Positions 17,794 to 24,880 of a stretch of DNA of 63,081 nucleotides are shown here, one piece after another; the first letter of the stretch is position 1; every line of letters starts with the position of its first letter. Both the position numbers and the translations under genes were made by a program. This DNA comes from a virus, in the IMG/VR virus record IMGVR_UViG_3300011116_000165, positions 1 through 63,081 of that record, one strand, 5' to 3'. The notes below the pieces were generated by a model. The model saw only the letters and a list, made by a program, of their open reading frames with translations. It made no database searches and was not told the DNA's origin.

Positions 17794-18456
17794 TTAGCTC
17801 CTGTTGTATTCGCAATCTTTCACTGCACAAAACTTGCACAGTGGGCCTTGGACAGGGTTCCACACCCCATTTTCCTTCGCTGCGTCGATTCGTGCAACAT
17901 CCTCGGTGGGCTTTTGCATATACTTGGGCAGCATCTCAACGTAGTGGTCGGCCCGAACAAACTCTTTACTCACCGTAAAAAGTAGAGCGGACTTCACCCT
18001 CTGGAGAGTCGGGAACTTGGCGAACAGGCCACAAGCTACAAGATCGAGTTGCTTCACGTCCGCATATCTCGCACTCTTGCTTGTCTTGTAGTCCACTGAG
18101 TAGGCCATCGTTTGGGTCGGATTGATAACCACCAAATCGGCTATTCCATGCCACCACACATTCGGCGCATCGAAATCGCAGCTTTCCAAGCTCCTTGTCA
18201 ACCCAAGCCTTACTTCGCATAACTTATCTCCGGGGATAGCCTTCAGTACATCTAAGGTAGCTTGCATATAAGCAAACTGCGGTGGGATTGGCACGTCATC
18301 ACGGATGTATTCTTCTGCTACCGTATGCGCTGTCTTGCCATAAAGCGTTGCCTGTGTATCGGGCTCAACAATATCTCGGACTACCTTGGTGTGGTAGTAC
18401 TTGCGGGGGCATTGCTGAAACGTCTTCAGACTGCTAAATGACCAGACAGTATTCAT
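17794..18456 (-). CDS. Cas4/RecB-like PD-(D/E)XK nuclease with Cys cluster
   Basis: 220 aa. The nuclease core is visible: H44, D107 (GIADLVV), D122-x-K124 (VDYKT) and Q136 (QLDLVA). Four cysteines, C16 (QQCPRKYY) and C207, C210, C215, match the split Fe-S cluster site of Cas4/AddB-type exonucleases. Expected to resect DNA ends in replication-linked recombination. No cas genes or repeats are nearby, so this is a phage recombination nuclease rather than part of a CRISPR locus. Confidence 0.85.
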   Translation of the reverse strand: MNTVWSFSSLKTFQQCPRKYYHTKVVRDIVEPDTQATLYGKTAHTVAEEYIRDDVPIPPQFAYMQATLDVLKAIPGDKLCEVRLGLTRSLESCDFDAPNVWWHGIADLVVINPTQTMAYSVDYKTSKSARYADVKQLDLVACGLFAKFPTLQRVKSALLFTVSKEFVRADHYVEMLPKYMQKPTEDVARIDAAKENGVWNPVQGPLCKFCAVKDCEYNRS

Positions 18457-18641
18457 TTTGCTCGTTCCTTCATGTCGTTGATAGCGTGGAGCATCAGCTT
18501 GGTCTGCACTATGGCTTCCAGCGTTTGCTCAGCAGCCTCGTCATACATATTGGCTAGCATAAACAGGTGCGCATCCTTTAGCGCCTTCTCCGCCATCATC
18601 GCGGGAAACGCATAATCAACAATCGCCGTAACTTTTTCCAT
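18453..18641 (-). CDS. Small helical protein, unknown function
   Basis: 62 aa from the ATG at 18641, which has GAGG 6 nt upstream; a GTG four codons earlier is less well placed. Helical, Met/Ala-rich (MEKVTAIVDYAFPAMMAEKAL). It overlaps the polymerase gene by 26 bp and the Cas4-like gene by 4 bp, so it is translated as part of the same operon. Confidence 0.6.
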   Translation of the reverse strand: MEKVTAIVDYAFPAMMAEKALKDAHLFMLANMYDEAAEQTLEAIVQTKLMLHAINDMKERAK

Positions 18642-20433
18642 ATCCAGCCTCACAATTTAAAGGTAAATCCAACGCCCATTTGGGGCGTAATCTCATGCAC
18701 AACTCTACGTACTCCTTGGCCGTTTCAACTTCGGCTTCGGGAACAACGATAGCAATTGCATCATGCACCGTCATGACCACTCGGTATTTCTTAGCGATCA
18801 TAAGCATCTGCTCACCGATCACAATCCGCGCAAGGGCTTGGCACATGTTCTCAATTACCTTGCCGCCGTAGATTCGGTTCGGTATTATGGCCTTGCCCTT
18901 CTTTGTATCGTAAACGATCTCGGCTTTGCCATCCTGCCCCTCATGCACTCTTAGGTTGGGGTAGCGTAGGTACAAGCCATTGGGTAGCCGTATACCGCCT
19001 GTGCCTTGTACCTCTAGTGCGCCATCCCGTCCAAATGTTGTCTGCTGGTTGCTTAAGATAGCTTTGAGGGCTGAGGCGGCAGACTTCCACAACTCTGTAA
19101 TCCTTGGGTAAGTTCTGCGGTAGGTATCAATGACGTGCTGGGCTGCGTCCAACTCAAACTCGACCCCAAAGTTTTTAAGCTGCGCTTTAAATTTGGCAGC
19201 ACCCATACCGTAACCACACCCAAGAATCGTAGTCTTACCCACAAATCGCTCATCCTTGGTAATGTCGCTCTCTGCTTTGTTGTAGATAGCTGAAGCCATG
19301 ATCTTGTATACGTCATCGCCCCGATCAAACGCAGCTACCAAGTCATCCTGCCCAGCCAACCAAGCCAACGTACGTGCTTCAATCTGCGAGGAGTCTGAGT
19401 CAATCATTACGTACCCATTGGGCGCAACGATGCAGGACTTAAGAATGGACTTGCGCGGCAGGTTCTGAAGGTTCAGCTTATCGTCGCCACCCCAGCGTCC
19501 AGTATGCGCAGCGTAATACCGTAGGGGTACAGGCAGTGCACCGCGGTAAGCAATACCGATAAACCTCTCTGTCCGCGTCTCTTCGATCGTTGACTTGGTT
19601 CCCAACCTAGCAGCCACTAACGCCTGTACTGCGGGGTCACTATGCTCTAGCAACGCCTTAAACTCTTCGTCCGTCTTAGAGAATGCGTAAGTTTGTTTAC
19701 CGTTGGCGGGGCTAACTTTCATCGGGGGCTCTACGCCCATCGCTCTGAGCAAGTCGGCGAACTTGGGGTTGCTCATCAAGTCGTCTTTGTTGTACGTACT
19801 AAGTATGCGCTTTTTGTTATCCTGCACATCAAGCAAATAGGTTTTCAGCTTCCCAACGTCCAGCCGCAGTACAGGCTCCGTAAACATCTTGACCGTCAGA
19901 TCAATGAGTCGCAACTCAGTCGGCGGGAAGTCCGTAGCCATCGCTTGAAAAAGGGCGTATGTGATAGCCACATCGTTCTTGCAGTACTCGCCATACCTTT
20001 GCAGTTGCTCGGGGCTGAAGTCCTTGCGGCGTAGGCCCAACGCATTTTCAACTTCGGTTCCCTTTTCGCCGATACCATAGTGGTTTGCTAGGACTTTAAG
20101 GCTGCCCCCTACTTCAGTACCGTGTAAGGCTCGGCCCATCGACAGAGTATCAAGCCAACCCTTGGGGCTGAGTCCGTATACCCAAGACAAAATTGCACCG
20201 TCAAACGGAGCGTTGTGCGCAAGGGCGAGGGAATTCCCCCAATCAAACTGAGCAAGGAACTGGTGCATGGCAGCAGCATCGCCGCTAAACCAAACTGGCT
20301 CTCCGTCGTTGATCTGCACCGACACGCCGATCGTTTCAAACTGCGAGCTACGAATGTATTCCTCAGTGGTAACTTTTGTTAGGCTGAACTCACGCGAATA
20401 AAAGGTCTCAAAGTCGATCGTGAGGATATTCAC
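18616..20433 (-). CDS. Family A DNA polymerase with 3'-5' exonuclease, Leu762 type
   Basis: 605 aa, replicative polymerase. The N-terminal DEDD exonuclease shows D7/E9 (IDFET), D78 (HNAPFDGA) and D154 (KNDVAITYA). Polymerase motif A: DSDSSQIEARTLAW (about 345-358). Motif B: R396-xxx-K400-xxx-L404-xxx-Y408-G. Motif C: TVHDAI (about 555-560), where the usual VHDE has Ala for Glu. L404 aligns with E. coli Phe762; Leu there is known in many viral PolA proteins and has been linked to slower, less strictly lytic replication. No 5'-3' exonuclease domain. Confidence 0.95.
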   Translation of the reverse strand: MNILTIDFETFYSREFSLTKVTTEEYIRSSQFETIGVSVQINDGEPVWFSGDAAAMHQFLAQFDWGNSLALAHNAPFDGAILSWVYGLSPKGWLDTLSMGRALHGTEVGGSLKVLANHYGIGEKGTEVENALGLRRKDFSPEQLQRYGEYCKNDVAITYALFQAMATDFPPTELRLIDLTVKMFTEPVLRLDVGKLKTYLLDVQDNKKRILSTYNKDDLMSNPKFADLLRAMGVEPPMKVSPANGKQTYAFSKTDEEFKALLEHSDPAVQALVAARLGTKSTIEETRTERFIGIAYRGALPVPLRYYAAHTGRWGGDDKLNLQNLPRKSILKSCIVAPNGYVMIDSDSSQIEARTLAWLAGQDDLVAAFDRGDDVYKIMASAIYNKAESDITKDERFVGKTTILGCGYGMGAAKFKAQLKNFGVEFELDAAQHVIDTYRRTYPRITELWKSAASALKAILSNQQTTFGRDGALEVQGTGGIRLPNGLYLRYPNLRVHEGQDGKAEIVYDTKKGKAIIPNRIYGGKVIENMCQALARIVIGEQMLMIAKKYRVVMTVHDAIAIVVPEAEVETAKEYVELCMRLRPKWALDLPLNCEAGYGKSYGDC

Positions 20434-20795
20434 TTGAAAAACCCCGACAGTTGGGTTGACACCTTGTTGTTCTCGCTGCTGATATTGACGGAATCCACAA
20501 GGGCGGCGTGTGGGTTAATGCCAGCAATAGCAGTGGCATATCGGCCTGACGCTTTTATCTTTACGGTGTTCTCCATCTCTTCGGTAAGCAACTCCTTGAA
20601 CACCATAGAGTCGAACTCCTTGCGCCGCACTGCCTTCAACGCCTCGTGCAACGCGCCCTTCTCGGGCTCGGTCAGTACCTCACGGAAGTTAGGCTTAAAC
20701 ATAAAATTCCACTTCGGTGCATCCCCAAAAAACTCTTCGGGGTTTGATTCCATCCGTGCTACTAACGTACGCACTCCATCACTAAATTGGCTCAT
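20430..20795 (-). CDS. Polymerase-operon protein, unknown function
   Basis: 121 aa, overlapping the polymerase start by 4 bp. Contains FFGDAPKWNFMFKPNF and a Lys/Glu-rich middle; the C-terminus KVSTQLSGFFK ends in an aromatic tail. No domain recognised. Position suggests a replication or recombination accessory role. Confidence 0.6.
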   Translation of the reverse strand: MSQFSDGVRTLVARMESNPEEFFGDAPKWNFMFKPNFREVLTEPEKGALHEALKAVRRKEFDSMVFKELLTEEMENTVKIKASGRYATAIAGINPHAALVDSVNISSENNKVSTQLSGFFK

Positions 20796-21031
20796 TTCGG
20801 TTCCTCCAGTAGTTTCATCATTCCAATTGCGGTGTGCTTGTCCAGCCCTTTGGCTAGGGTCGTTGAATGCCTGCGCTGCAACTCAATCGAATACTCATTC
20901 CTGTATATTGAGTACTTGCCGTACCTAAACTTCATCACATACCACATACCAGCCTTTTCGTACTCAATACCAAACAGTTTGTTAAGCCCCGGTAACAATT
21001 CTTTGAGTAGGTCAGCACGGCTAATTGCCAT
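20792..21031 (-). CDS. Small early protein with major-capsid-like N-terminus
   Basis: 79 aa; ATG at 21031 chosen (AAGGTGA 6 nt upstream) over a GTG three codons earlier. The first 24 residues match the N-terminus of the major capsid protein (41631) at 21 of 24 positions (shared LLKELLPGLN), while the DNA agrees at only about 69%, so the protein sequence is conserved rather than freshly copied. After residue 24 the proteins diverge completely; the tail is basic with KFRYGKYSIYRNEYSI. Encoded with replication genes on the opposite strand from the capsid. Function unknown; a capsid-assembly or GroEL-binding decoy is possible. Confidence 0.75.
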   Translation of the reverse strand: MAISRADLLKELLPGLNKLFGIEYEKAGMWYVMKFRYGKYSIYRNEYSIELQRRHSTTLAKGLDKHTAIGMMKLLEEPK

Positions 21032-21323
21032 TGCACTCACCTTCTATCCAACCCTTCAAGTCATCTATGTTTGTTTCGTAAATGACCGCAGTTAAACCAC
21101 CGGCTTCTCGGATAGCTTTAAGGTTTTTCTCTTGCAGCGCGGTAGTTGTACCCTTCCCTGCCTTAGCTTCAATAGCCAAAAACTTACCGTTCACGCAGCA
21201 AAGGAAATCGGGGACGCCACTGTTGCCGTAGCCAGTACCAATCGGCATGGCGTAGTAAACGTTGTGGGCTTTGAGGATGGCCTTAATCTTTGCTTTGACC
21301 TTGGCCTCGGGTGTTTGTGCCAT
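21021..21323 (-). CDS. VRR-NUC nuclease
   Basis: 100 aa, a full single-domain VRR-NUC (PD-(D/E)XK superfamily). Visible active site: D39 in GVPDF, E52-x-K54 in AIEAKAG, Q64 in ALQEKN. Stand-alone phage members cut branched DNA such as Holliday junctions. GGAG lies 7 nt before the ATG. First gene after the promoter at 21.36 kb, so it leads the polymerase operon. Confidence 0.9.
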   Translation of the reverse strand: MAQTPEAKVKAKIKAILKAHNVYYAMPIGTGYGNSGVPDFLCCVNGKFLAIEAKAGKGTTTALQEKNLKAIREAGGLTAVIYETNIDDLKGWIEGECNGN

Positions 21324-21350
21324 CTCATACTCCAGTTGTTTTCAGCCTCC

Positions 21351-21378
21351 AGTATAACACAGTGTTTTACTCTGTCAA
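21351..21378 (-). promoter_or_regulatory. Sigma70 promoter with dyad operator, twin of 15.78 kb
   Basis: Minus strand TTGACA (21378-21373), 16 bp, TATACT (21356-21351). The spacer has an imperfect dyad ACAGTGT-TTT-ACTCTGT. Shares 22 of 27 bases with the promoter at 15775-15802. Drives the VRR-NUC, capsid-like, polymerase and nuclease genes. Confidence 0.8.
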
Positions 21379-21390
21379 GGGTACAGGCGT

Positions 21391-21413
21391 AAAAAAGCCA
21401 CCCGAAGGTGGCT
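21391..21413 (-). terminator. Rho-independent terminator
   Basis: Minus-strand hairpin AGCCACC-TTCG-GGTGGCT (21413-21396) followed by TTTTT. A 7-bp perfect stem with a UUCG tetraloop. It closes the small-gene operon ending at 21441 and precedes the next promoter by about 12 bp. Confidence 0.9.
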
Positions 21414-21423
21414 AGTACTTACC

Positions 21424-21437
21424 CTAACATTTGTTAG
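21424..21437. repeat. Dispersed palindrome 1 (14 bp, perfect)
   Basis: CTAACATTTGTTAG, within a longer CCTAACATTTGTTAGG, just after the stop of the DUF3310 gene and before the terminator. Confidence 0.9.
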
Positions 21438-21440
21438 GTA

Positions 21441-21881
21441 TCACTTGAGCATACTGATCTCTCGCGTCAGATACCACTGTGCCTTGCGCAAGTCCTCCAG
21501 CTTGTTGCCTTTGTGGTCGGCGCGGGTCAGATACTTGACTACGTTGCCAAGGTTGTACCCCAGCTTCTTAGCCTCAATGAAGTCGATGGTCTCGATACCA
21601 CCTACCTTGTAATGGGCAGGGTGATTGACGTTATCGGGGGCGTTCACCGTATCGTTACTTGTGATGATTGCCAGCGTCTTCCACTTGTTCGCTGCTACCT
21701 TAGCTGACTTGCGTGGTACACGTGGGATGCCCTTCTTAGCTTTCTTGTCGTACGAAAGGGTTGCGTATACGTTCCTCAACGTAACACCCTCCAACGCCGC
21801 CGCAATATCATTTGGCTTAGCCTTGGGATGCTGCTTAACGTACGCACGGATTTTTGCTGCTGCTGTCTTAGTTTGTTTCAT
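21441..21881 (-). CDS. HTH-like domain fused to DUF3310
   Basis: 146 aa from the ATG at 21881 (GGAG 6 nt upstream). The N-terminal 50 residues look like a winged or plain HTH (KAKPNDIAAALEGVTLRNVYATL). A basic linker follows, then a C-terminal DUF3310 domain (NHPAHYKVGGIETIDFIEAK, then YLTRADHKGNKLEDLRKAQWYL). DUF3310 also occurs in the T7 gene 1.7 nucleotide kinase, but most members have no known activity. Last gene of its operon. Confidence 0.75.
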   Translation of the reverse strand: MKQTKTAAAKIRAYVKQHPKAKPNDIAAALEGVTLRNVYATLSYDKKAKKGIPRVPRKSAKVAANKWKTLAIITSNDTVNAPDNVNHPAHYKVGGIETIDFIEAKKLGYNLGNVVKYLTRADHKGNKLEDLRKAQWYLTREISMLK

Positions 21882-22083
21882 TTTTAACTCCAGTTTGGTT
21901 AGTAACATACTCAGTAAGAATTTCTCTCATCTTGGCTTGCTTTGTATACGCAAAGTTAGTGTTGAAGTAATCCATCACCTCCTTTGTTAGACGCAGGCTC
22001 GTATTGAAAAGCGCGGGTTTCTTACCCAATCCCCGCCCTTTTCGTTTTTTCTCCGGTTTTAAAAACTCAATCCCTGTTGTCAT
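21868..22083 (-). CDS. Ribbon-helix-helix-like protein (BrnA-antitoxin-like fold)
   Basis: 71 aa. A basic N-terminus is followed by LFNTSLRLTKEVMDYFNTNF and KMREILTEYV, the beta-strand plus two helices of RHH DNA-binding proteins; the spacing resembles BrnA-type antitoxins. No partner toxin is adjacent, so a regulator is more likely. Candidate binder of the nearby palindromes. Overlaps both neighbours. Confidence 0.55.
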   Translation of the reverse strand: MTTGIEFLKPEKKRKGRGLGKKPALFNTSLRLTKEVMDYFNTNFAYTKQAKMREILTEYVTNQTGVKNETN

Positions 22084-22231
22084 TGGTTTGTTCCTTTCGT
22101 GCTTTCATAAATTGGTCGGCTATCGTAAACGCCTGCTCATGTGGAAAGTTGTCGTTCTTATTTCTAATCAACAACGCTGCCATTACAAACATAGCTGCAA
22201 GGTCTCGTAAATTCTGTTCATGCTCGGTCAT
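22067..22231 (-). CDS. Small early protein
   Basis: 54 aa, start at the ATG with GGAG 7 nt upstream (MTEHEQNLRDLAAM). One hydrophobic helix (AAMFVMAALLI, residues about 11-21) then a charged tail; possibly membrane-touching but too short to call a transmembrane protein with confidence. Overlaps the RHH-like gene by 17 bp. Confidence 0.5.
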   Translation of the reverse strand: MTEHEQNLRDLAAMFVMAALLIRNKNDNFPHEQAFTIADQFMKARKEQTNDNRD

Positions 22232-22478
22232 CGTAGGCTCCAAAAGGCATAGGGCAATTCTCAGGCGGTACAACTACGCACCATACTGCGCTCCACTTGC
22301 CTCGGCCTTTACCCACCTTGGGAATCCATCGGTCAATATAAGCGTCGGGCATCTTCTCTAAGCTACGCCCTGCATTGGTGTAGTTCATATTGAGGTAGTT
22401 GGATACATCTAACAATGTTAGGCCATCGTGGTACTGTTGCAATAGCATCCTAATTCGATGCTGCGGGGGTGTGTTCAT
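22218..22478 (-). CDS. Small HTH-like protein
   Basis: 86 aa with AAAGGAG upstream of the ATG. Residues about 5-45 look like a winged-helix HTH (RMLLQQYHDGLTLLDVSNYLNMNYTNAGRSL in outline), the rest a Trp-rich hairpin (KWSAVWCVVVPP). Contains palindrome 2 in the codons for LTLL. DNA-binding role inferred from the fold only. Confidence 0.55.
   Translation of the reverse strand: MNTPPQHRIRMLLQQYHDGLTLLDVSNYLNMNYTNAGRSLEKMPDAYIDRWIPKVGKGRGKWSAVWCVVVPPENCPMPFGAYDDRA
22409..22421. repeat. Dispersed palindrome 2 (13 bp, perfect, in gene)
   Basis: CTAACAATGTTAG inside the HTH-like gene, read as LTLL. Confidence 0.9.
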
Positions 22479-22720
22479 GTGTTTTTCTCCTTTAGTTTGG
22501 TTTCAATGGCTTTATAAAAAACACCCCAGCCATCGTTCTGCCATTGCTCGTACGCTTGTTGTTGCTCTTCATCCGTCAACCCAACCCAAGGGCGCTCAGG
22601 CCACTGCGCTACCACATCAGCACGCACCCGCAGGGCAAAGTTATATATCTCAGGTGTCATCTGCTTGATGCCAGCCTCCGCGCCAATCCTGTCCAGCTTT
22701 GGTATTAGTCGTTCACCCAT
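22475..22720 (-). CDS. Small phage protein with PWVGLTDEE motif
   Basis: 81 aa from the ATG at 22720 (AAGGAG 7 nt upstream). Contains RPWVGLTDEEQQQAY, a motif common in accessory proteins of tailed phages and shared with the gene at 23205. Function unknown. Confidence 0.6.
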   Translation of the reverse strand: MGERLIPKLDRIGAEAGIKQMTPEIYNFALRVRADVVAQWPERPWVGLTDEEQQQAYEQWQNDGWGVFYKAIETKLKEKNT

Positions 22721-22943
22721 TGTTTTTCTCCTTGAGAATTGACTCTGCACTGGTTGCAGCTTGCTTCGCTGCCGAATCCCAAAAATCAATCATGGCGTGG
22801 TGTTTGATACGCCATGCAAACACGCGCAGTTCAGGTGTTAACTCAACCCGCGCTTCCTTTGCAATTGCTTCTAGCTTTAGCTTCTCTTCTTCCATAGTTT
22901 TGTATACGTCGTAGCGTTTGTATAAATGTTCTTTGCTATCCAT
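22713..22943 (-). CDS. Small early protein
   Basis: 76 aa from the ATG at 22943 with AAGGAG upstream. Charged coiled-coil-like N-terminal half; ends in ILKEKNNG, like the KEKNNG end of the preceding gene, suggesting a shared junction sequence (AAGGAGAA.AATAATGG) duplicated between genes. Confidence 0.55.
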   Translation of the reverse strand: MDSKEHLYKRYDVYKTMEEEKLKLEAIAKEARVELTPELRVFAWRIKHHAMIDFWDSAAKQAATSAESILKEKNNG

Positions 22944-23208
22944 TATTCTTCTCCTTGTCTGCTTTCTCCTTGTCTTTGCGCTCCAGTGCAATCATGTAAT
23001 CCAGTGAATCTTGAATCGACTTTTGGTTTCTTACTGACAGATTTTTCAAATCTTCAAACGTGATATGTGGTTTTTTCTGGGTGTCGCATAACTCTGCCAT
23101 GTACGCAAAGTAATCCCTACGCGCTACCGTTTCTATATACCATATTAGCGTTTGTAGCTCGTTTGTATTTGGCACACCAAGTAGTTCAATCATTTCAGTG
23201 TTAGTCAT
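22936..23208 (-). CDS. Small early protein
   Basis: 90 aa (MTNTEMIELLGVPNTNELQT...). Mostly helical; no domain recognised. Overlaps neighbours on both sides by 4-8 bp, so it is part of the translationally coupled small-gene run. Confidence 0.55.
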   Translation of the reverse strand: MTNTEMIELLGVPNTNELQTLIWYIETVARRDYFAYMAELCDTQKKPHITFEDLKNLSVRNQKSIQDSLDYMIALERKDKEKADKEKNNG

Positions 23209-23471
23209 ACGTTCTTATCCTTAAATTTAGTCAGCAGGTCACGGGCAAAACCAATAGGCGTGGGTCTTTTGAAGGGTTCCCTTGACCAGTATGTTTTAGT
23301 AATCTCCTCGTCCGTCAGGTCTACCCAAGGGCGCTGTGCTGCTTTCTTTCCGTCATAGAAACCGCTTTGGTATGCAATCGTCAACGCATCGTCGTGGTCT
23401 TGGTATACCTGCGTATCGTCATCGTCCAGCTTGTCCCGCGCTGCTGCGCGTTTGCTTTCGTAGCCTGTCAT
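23205..23471 (-). CDS. Small phage protein with PWVDLTDEE motif
   Basis: 88 aa. Acidic N-terminal half (KLDDDDTQVYQDHDD), then GFYDGKKAAQRPWVDLTDEE. Shares this last motif with the gene at 22475. Unknown function. Confidence 0.6.
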   Translation of the reverse strand: MTGYESKRAAARDKLDDDDTQVYQDHDDALTIAYQSGFYDGKKAAQRPWVDLTDEEITKTYWSREPFKRPTPIGFARDLLTKFKDKNV

Positions 23472-23680
23472 GCTCTACCTCTTGTGTAAACGATCTGCCT
23501 AAAATTTTCAATCCAAAAAGCAGCGGGTTTATTTTGCAGCAGGGGGTTGTCCTCTACTGGGCGCAGTTCCTCTATCGACTTCATAATGGCTTCACGCTCA
23601 TGCGCTGCTACCAATTCGGCAAAGCGTTCCAGCCAATAGTCGCGTTGACCCGCTTGCTTTGCTAGTTCAATGTAGTTCAT
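23468..23680 (-). CDS. Small early protein with FAELVAAHERE motif
   Basis: 70 aa. RFAELVAAHEREAIMKSIEE is closely related to FAALVAAHEREECAKVVED in the next gene, so the two are tandem paralogs. Such short motif-sharing proteins are frequent in phage accessory regions; no function known. Confidence 0.6.
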   Translation of the reverse strand: MNYIELAKQAGQRDYWLERFAELVAAHEREAIMKSIEELRPVEDNPLLQNKPAAFWIENFRQIVYTRGRA

Positions 23681-23871
23681 GCTTCACCTCTTGCTCTGAT
23701 TTTTTCAACAATGAAATCGGCTATTTCATCTGGGGGTACAAACAAATCCTCAACTACTTTGGCGCACTCCTCACGCTCATGCGCGGCTACCAATGCGGCA
23801 AAGTGTTCTATGTCACCATGCAAGTTCAGCCCATTGGTTTCAATCAGTTTAATAATTTCATCTTGTGTCAT
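23677..23871 (-). CDS. Small early protein, paralog of 23468-23680
   Basis: 64 aa, opens MTQDEIIKLIETNG and carries FAALVAAHEREE. Overlaps both neighbours by 4 bp. Confidence 0.6.
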   Translation of the reverse strand: MTQDEIIKLIETNGLNLHGDIEHFAALVAAHEREECAKVVEDLFVPPDEIADFIVEKIRARGEA

Positions 23872-24191
23872 ACCTTGCCCCTTGCTCTGTCCATAACTCT
23901 TTCCATCGCGTCTGAGTAGCTCATGCCTAACGCTTTGTTTATAAGCGCCAATGACTCATCAATGATTTCATCATGCACTCCCGCTTCTACTTCCCTGAGA
24001 ACAGTTAGCGTCATCTTTGCATCCTCTAACGCTTCAATGTCTGCGCTGTTAACTTTCCACATCAACTCAATGTCTTCTTCAATTGTGTCAACGTAGGGCT
24101 TAATTGGCTTCAAAGGTTTTATCCGATCAAACATCTTCTTGCCTAGTTCGTAAAACTCTTTGTCTTTGCCTGTGTTGTTATCTATAGTCAT
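23868..24191 (-). CDS. Small acidic early protein
   Basis: 107 aa from the ATG at 24191, which overlaps the stop of the membrane protein gene (ATGA), so coupled translation replaces a clear Shine-Dalgarno. Helical and acidic (TIEEDIELMWKVNSADIEAL). Unknown function. Confidence 0.55.
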   Translation of the reverse strand: MTIDNNTGKDKEFYELGKKMFDRIKPLKPIKPYVDTIEEDIELMWKVNSADIEALEDAKMTLTVLREVEAGVHDEIIDESLALINKALGMSYSDAMERVMDRARGKV

Positions 24192-24355
24192 TTCAGCACC
24201 ACCGCAACAAGAATTGACGCCCCCACTACAAAGATCACCCACACGATCAAGCCCTTGACCTGCTGCACAAACTGCGCGTAGTCGCTAGGCTCGGGCTCGT
24301 CGTACTCCCAATCCTTTTGCTTGCGCTCCATGTATTGTTTGTCTGCTTCGTTCAT
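24188..24355 (-). CDS. Small single-pass membrane protein
   Basis: 55 aa. Charged N-terminal half (MERKQKDWEYDEPEPSDY), then one strong transmembrane helix at residues about 36-54 (GLIVWVIFVVGASILVAVVL) and a Lys end. ATGA-type overlaps with both neighbours support translation. Encoded early, away from the lysis genes, so a role at the host membrane during takeover or superinfection is possible but unproven. Confidence 0.6.
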   Translation of the reverse strand: MNEADKQYMERKQKDWEYDEPEPSDYAQFVQQVKGLIVWVIFVVGASILVAVVLK

Positions 24356-24573
24356 TTGGCACGCTCCTTTAGCATTGCGTCTGCAAATTCATAGGACAAT
24401 TTAGCTACACGCTCAAAACTACCTGTTTCCACAATCTGGTAAATTTCTTGCATTGCAAGCCCAGCAAAGTGGTCGCGCATGGTCATGTCTCGGGCGTAGC
24501 CGCCTTCCTTGACTTGCCAGTCAGCGTACTGTTTGGCGTATGCGCCTTCCATAACTATCGGTTGGTCTTTCAT
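24352..24573 (-). CDS. Small phage protein with MTMRDHFAGLAMQ motif
   Basis: 73 aa. The segment GYARDMTMRDHFAGLAMQEI and the end LSYEFADAMLKERAK are shared by many small phage proteins of unknown function. Overlaps neighbours by 4 bp on each side. Confidence 0.65.
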   Translation of the reverse strand: MKDQPIVMEGAYAKQYADWQVKEGGYARDMTMRDHFAGLAMQEIYQIVETGSFERVAKLSYEFADAMLKERAK

Positions 24574-24869
24574 TTGATTTTTCCTTCAAGCATTTCGTTT
24601 ACTAACTCGTGGCACAGTTCCTTGAACCTTGGCGTGTATGTCGTCTTGGTGTTTTCGTACCGCGCAATTTCCTCACCGTCTTTGAAGTACACCAGCACTG
24701 CCTTATCGCTCACATAACCGTTGTAGGTTTGGAAATCAGGTATGTAATGGTCAAACGATTGCAGTATTAACTTGCGGTTTTTGTTTATCTCGCTTCTGTC
24801 TAGGTTTCCACCAACTATTTCTCTGTCGATGGCTCGGCCCATAGCTTCATGCAGTTCTTCGCGGGTCAT
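24570..24869 (-). CDS. Small early protein
   Basis: 99 aa from the ATG at 24869 (GGAG 8 nt upstream). Basic start region (NLDRSEINKNRKLIL), aromatic middle, helical end. No family recognised. Confidence 0.6.
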   Translation of the reverse strand: MTREELHEAMGRAIDREIVGGNLDRSEINKNRKLILQSFDHYIPDFQTYNGYVSDKAVLVYFKDGEEIARYENTKTTYTPRFKELCHELVNEMLEGKIK

Positions 24870-24880
24870 TGCTTGTACTC

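Noticed and set aside
17794-18456. Cas4-like gene as sign of a phage CRISPR system
   Set aside because: No cas1/cas2 or repeats anywhere in the window; fits the phage recombination nuclease group.
21868-22083. BrnA antitoxin of a toxin-antitoxin pair
   Set aside because: Fold resembles it, but no BrnT-like toxin is adjacent; kept only as an RHH-like protein.
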